Part shown: one piece after another, positions 61,149-64,000 of the stretch
Layout of the letters: each line of letters starts with the position of its first letter
How positions within the stretch are numbered: the stretch's first letter is position 1
Source: Ruegeria marina
Lineage (GTDB): Bacteria > Pseudomonadota > Alphaproteobacteria > Rhodobacterales > Rhodobacteraceae
Length of the DNA stretch: 64,000 nt
Direction: 5' to 3'
Assembly: GCF_900101475.1 (NCBI RefSeq)
Contig: NZ_FMZV01000012.1
Coordinates: 62,001 to 126,000, forward strand
Notes under the pieces: generated by a model
The model's input: the letters and a program-made list of their open reading frames with translations, nothing else
The model's database searches: none
Told to the model about the DNA's origin: nothing
Position numbers and translations under genes: made by a program

Positions 61149-61592
61149 ATGTCAGAGTTTGTTTCTTTCCGCTCAGTCGTCGATTCGTCGGATTGTGATT
61201 TCCTCGGTCACATGAATGTCTCGCGCTATTTCGCGGCCTGTTCGGACGCGGTGGTCGCGGCCCAGTCGGAAATGGGTCTGACCGCTGACGACATGCGCAG
61301 CGGGCGGCGCCTGTCCTTTGCGGTGGTGCATGCGGACAGTCATTTCCTCGCTGAACTGTCGGCGGGCGATGCCATCTTCATGCGCACCAGCGTGGTCGAG
61401 TTCGGTGGCAAGTCGCTGACCTTCCGCCACCGGCTGTTCCGGGCGGCGGACGGGAAGGAGGCGTTCCACACGCTCTTCAAATGCGTATTGCTCAACCTCG
61501 AGACCCGGCGGGCCGAAACGCTGCCCGAGGCGCTGCGGGCCAAGGCGCTTGCCTGGGTGGAGGAGGGTTATACCGGGATGCCGGGGGTCTAG
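61149..61592 (+). CDS. Hotdog-fold acyl-CoA thioesterase
   Basis: A 147-residue thioesterase, 4-hydroxybenzoyl-CoA-thioesterase-like: VVDSSDCDFLGHMNVSRYFAACSDAV near residue 12 with the conserved aspartate/asparagine after LGHMN, and strands FRHRLFRAADGKEAFHTLFKCVLLN. A cytoplasmic enzyme, substrate unknown. AAAGGGG precedes the ATG. Divergent from the PqiA-like gene, convergent with mlaF. Confidence 0.88.
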   Translation: MSEFVSFRSVVDSSDCDFLGHMNVSRYFAACSDAVVAAQSEMGLTADDMRSGRRLSFAVVHADSHFLAELSAGDAIFMRTSVVEFGGKSLTFRHRLFRAADGKEAFHTLFKCVLLNLETRRAETLPEALRAKALAWVEEGYTGMPGV

Positions 61593-61630
61593 CGGCGCCG
61601 TCCGGGTTCGACCCGCAAGTGTGCAATGTC

Positions 61631-62380
61631 TTACCGCACCGCCTCGATCGGCCCTTCCGCTCTGCCATGAATGAACTGATCCAGATAGGGGTCGCCGCTG
61701 TGGTCCATCTCGCTCACCGGGCCGGTCCACTGGATCACGCCGCCGTGCAGCATCGCCACGTTGTCGGCAATCGCGCGCACGCTGGTCATATCGTGGGTGA
61801 TGGTCATCGCGGTGGCGCCCATCTCGGTCACGATCTCGCGGATCAGTTCGTTGATCACCCCGGCCATGATCGGGTCAAGCCCGGTGGTCGGTTCGTCGAA
61901 GAAGATGATCTCGGGCTCGGCGGCGATGGCGCGGGCAAGGCCCACGCGTTTCTGCATGCCGCCCGACAGTTCCGCCGGAAAGCGGTCGGCCACCTCCGGC
62001 TTCAGCCCGACGCGGCGCAGTTTCTCGATGGCGATGGCGCGGGCCTCGTCCACCGGGCGTTTCAGCGAGCCGCGCAGCAGGCGAAAGGCCACGTTCTGCC
62101 AGACGGGCAGCGAATCGAACAGCGCGCCGCCCTGGAACAGCATGCCGAAGCGCGCGAGGAAGGCATCGCGGTCGCTTGTGCCGGCGGCATCCTTGCCATC
62201 GACGTAGATCGTGCCGCTGTCGGGCTTGATCAGCCCCAGCACGCATTTCAGCGCCACCGACTTGCCGGTGCCCGAGCCGCCGATGATCACCATCGAGGTC
62301 CCGCGTGGGACTTCGAGGTTCATCCCCTGCAACACGCGGTTGTCGCCAAAGGCCTTGTGGACATTCTCCATCCGGATCAT
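61631..62380 (-). CDS. mlaF: Phospholipid/organic solvent ABC transporter ATPase MlaF
   Basis: A 249-residue ATPase: Walker A GGSGTGKSVALK near residue 35, signature LSGGMQKRVGLARAI near residue 140, Walker B IIFFDEPTTGLDPIMAG. Subunit of the Mla system that moves phospholipids between membranes. It overlaps mlaE by four bases. The substrate-binding subunit mlaD, usually next, is not downstream; the next gene is convergent. Confidence 0.93.
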   Translation of the reverse strand: MIRMENVHKAFGDNRVLQGMNLEVPRGTSMVIIGGSGTGKSVALKCVLGLIKPDSGTIYVDGKDAAGTSDRDAFLARFGMLFQGGALFDSLPVWQNVAFRLLRGSLKRPVDEARAIAIEKLRRVGLKPEVADRFPAELSGGMQKRVGLARAIAAEPEIIFFDEPTTGLDPIMAGVINELIREIVTEMGATAMTITHDMTSVRAIADNVAMLHGGVIQWTGPVSEMDHSGDPYLDQFIHGRAEGPIEAVR

Positions 62381-63159
62381 ATCGAGAAGAACACCCCCGT
62401 CAGTACAAAGTTGGCGGCCAGGATCAGCACCGCCGCTGCCTCGACCGATCCCTTGGTGGCGCGGCCGACGCCTTGGGCGCCGCGGCCCGAGTTCATGCCG
62501 TAGTAGCAGCCCATCACCGCGGCGATCACACCGAATACCGCGCCCTTGACGAGGCTCGACACCACGTCGCGGGTTTCCAGGAAATCCACCGTGTTCTTCA
62601 GATAGGCGGCGGCGTTGAAGCCCAGGTTCTGGGTCGCCACCGTGTAGCCGCCCATGATGCCGATGATGTCGCCGATCCCTACCAGCAGCGGCACGGTGAT
62701 CAGCGCCGCCAGCACCCGCGGCGCGGTGAGGTATTTCATCGGGTGGGTCGACAGCGTCACCAGCGCGTCGATCTGCTCGGTCACCTTCATAGTGGCGATT
62801 TCCGCCGCGATGGACGAGGTGACGCGCGCCGCGATCATCAGCCCCACCAGCACCGGCCCCAGTTCGCGGACCATGCCGATGGCGACGATCTGCGGCACCA
62901 CGGCTTCGGCGTTGAACCGCGCGCCGCCGGCATAGATCTGCAACGCCAGCGCACCGCCGGTAAAGATCGCGGTCAGCCCCACCACCGGCAGCGACAGCCA
63001 GCCGATGTTGAGAAGCGCCACGCCGAGTTCGCGCGGATAGTAGGGCGGGCGCAGGATATGGCTGGCGGTTTGCAGGGCGAACAGGGCTACCCGCCCGAAA
63101 CTGGCCATGACTGCCAGCGCCAGCCGCCCGAGACGCGCCAAAAGGCCGATGGGGTTCAT
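62377..63159 (-). CDS. mlaE: Phospholipid ABC transporter permease MlaE
   Basis: A 260-residue DUF140 permease with five hydrophobic regions; marks are [62 protein letters not shown] and the C-terminal [26 protein letters not shown]. Forms the membrane core of the Mla complex. It is coupled to mlaF (ATGA) and itself starts in overlap with alr (ATGA), giving an alr-mlaE-mlaF transcript. Confidence 0.94.
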   Translation of the reverse strand: MNPIGLLARLGRLALAVMASFGRVALFALQTASHILRPPYYPRELGVALLNIGWLSLPVVGLTAIFTGGALALQIYAGGARFNAEAVVPQIVAIGMVRELGPVLVGLMIAARVTSSIAAEIATMKVTEQIDALVTLSTHPMKYLTAPRVLAALITVPLLVGIGDIIGIMGGYTVATQNLGFNAAAYLKNTVDFLETRDVVSSLVKGAVFGVIAAVMGCYYGMNSGRGAQGVGRATKGSVEAAAVLILAANFVLTGVFFSI

Positions 63160-64000
63160 TCCGCCGCGCTTTCCGGGATCAGGCCGGGCCGGACCCGCCG
63201 CAACTTGTCGCGGATCGATTCGACCGCGCGCTCGGCTGCCTCGGACCGGGACACAAAGCTCCGAAGGTACCGCTGCCCCAGCGAGGTCAGGATCTCGTAG
63301 CCGATGGTTCCGGCGGCTTCGGCCAGGTCATCGACCGTCTGCAGCCTGTTCAGCATCTGCATGGACGCGGGTTCGTGATCCAGATCGGTGATATCGACAG
63401 TGATCAGGTCCATCGACACCCGCCCGACCACCGGGCAGGCGGTCTTGCCGGCATAGAGATCGATACCGCCCGCCAGCGCCCGGTGCAGCCCGTCGGCATA
63501 GCCTGCAGCCACCGTGGCGATGCGGCTGGGTCGGGGCGCGGTCCAGGTGTTGGAATAGCCGACCGTTTCGCCCTTGGCCACCTCGCGCACCTGGATCACC
63601 GGCAGCTCCAGCGTCACCACCGCCTTGGCCTCATCGAAGGGTTCGCCGCCGTACAGCCCCACGCCAGGGCGGCAGAGGTCAAAGTGGTACTCGGGGCCAA
63701 GCAGGATGCCGCCGGTAGCAGCGAGCGAACGAGGCACTTCAATTCCGGCCGTCATCTCTTTGAAAAGACGAAGCTGTTTTTCATTCATCTCATATCCGGG
63801 CTGATCCGAACAGGCCAGATGGGACATGATCAGAACCGGATTCTGGCCCAGCGCGATGTCGCGCAGCTGCGCCCAGTCGTCAGGCTCCAGCCCCAGCCGG
63901 TTCATCCCGGTGTCCAGCTGGATGCCGAACCGGTGCCCCGGCAGCCGTTCGACATGGCGCAGCATCTGGTCGACCGAGTTGATCATCGGCGTCAGCGCAT
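63156..64000 (-). CDS. alr: Alanine racemase, C-terminal part (5' truncated by window end)
   Basis: About 281 residues are visible and the frame remains open to the window end, so the N terminus with the PLP lysine is missing. Visible parts are [35 protein letters not shown], the C-terminal domain ([30 protein letters not shown]) and [15 protein letters not shown], the conserved SMD of alanine racemase. It makes D-alanine for peptidoglycan. It overlaps mlaE by four bases, linking cell-wall precursor supply with outer-membrane lipid maintenance, a frequent order in Rhodobacterales. Confidence 0.93.
   Translation of the reverse strand, partial: ALTPMINSVDQMLRHVERLPGHRFGIQLDTGMNRLGLEPDDWAQLRDIALGQNPVLIMSHLACSDQPGYEMNEKQLRLFKEMTAGIEVPRSLAATGGILLGPEYHFDLCRPGVGLYGGEPFDEAKAVVTLELPVIQVREVAKGETVGYSNTWTAPRPSRIATVAAGYADGLHRALAGGIDLYAGKTACPVVGRVSMDLITVDITDLDHEPASMQMLNRLQTVDDLAEAAGTIGYEILTSLGQRYLRSFVSRSEAAERAVESIRDKLRRVRPGLIPESAAE

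Noticed and set aside
1-64000. tRNA, rRNA, CRISPR, prophage or plasmid origin
   Set aside because: No cloverleaf, direct-repeat array, integrase or replication gene was seen in any gap.

Overview
This is a 64 kb stretch of a GC-rich (by eye about 63-65 %) alphaproteobacterial chromosome. Gene content points to Rhodobacterales, Roseobacter group (Ruegeria-like): a SUV3-like helicase / S4 protein / 7Fe ferredoxin / CarD run, a PilP-like fusion protein typical of that order, an ATP-dependent DNA ligase with its own exonuclease, hedgehog-type Hint proteins, MlaE/MlaF next to alanine racemase, and a carnitine degradation operon. This placement is inference from gene families and layout; no database was searched. 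I see no prophage, insertion sequence, CRISPR array, tRNA or rRNA. It reads as core chromosome, densely packed, with many 4-base start/stop overlaps.

Layout. 1-3191: the urea ABC transporter urtB(3' end)-C-D-E. 3273-9350: a leftward block with oligopeptidase F, a DNA ligase/exonuclease repair pair, an alpha/beta hydrolase and an SCP2 protein. 9421-15363: a rightward block with a TPR protein, SUV3-like helicase, Hsp15-like S4 protein, ferredoxin FdxA, CarD and a potassium channel with a C-terminal zinc ribbon. 15356-17212: cobS and cobT, divergent. 17235-20835: a KefB/C-type antiporter, then an Lrp regulator divergent from 4-hydroxyphenylpyruvate dioxygenase. 20937-27224: a large PilP-like membrane protein, a SIMPL protein, MetY, a rhodanese and an aldo/keto reductase.

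27306-32141 is the clearest catabolic island: a GlxA/AraC-type regulator divergent from a beta-keto acid cleavage enzyme, a lipocalin, an L-carnitine dehydrogenase fused to a thioesterase, and an SDR oxidoreductase. Together they would take carnitine via dehydrocarnitine and a betainyl thioester to glycine betaine. 32257-38319: a small secreted protein, hemerythrin, an XRE regulator, DUF2061 plus desaturase, a DMT transporter and a DEAD-box helicase. 38511-45638: a glycosyltransferase, RF3, a Hint protein, an SDR lacking its catalytic tyrosine paired with an AlkD-like protein, and an orphan FbpC-type ATPase.

45791-48460 is the classical surE-pcm-nlpD run, followed by a WYL regulator and tatABC. 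51169-54847 holds lrgBA, a DUF815 AAA+ ATPase and a secreted caspase-like protease, with an 18-base direct repeat in the lrgA/DUF815 divergent region. 54971-60389: an SDR, a second PilP-like domain as a stand-alone protein, purF, a second degenerate Hint protein, cvpA and radA. 60597-64000: a PqiA-like protein, a thioesterase, mlaF, mlaE and the 3' part of alr.

Two intergenic sequence families recur: a GGAGTATTT...AAGAAG/GATGAAG element (seven copies) and an AAAATTCG/CGAATTTT palindrome (three copies). I did not find a convincing wholly new multi-gene system. The most unusual items are the lipocalin inside the carnitine operon, the lrgAB/DUF815/caspase neighbourhood, the zinc-ribbon channel, the two-locus PilP-like domain, the dead-looking SDR with AlkD, and a structured fdxA-carD leader.
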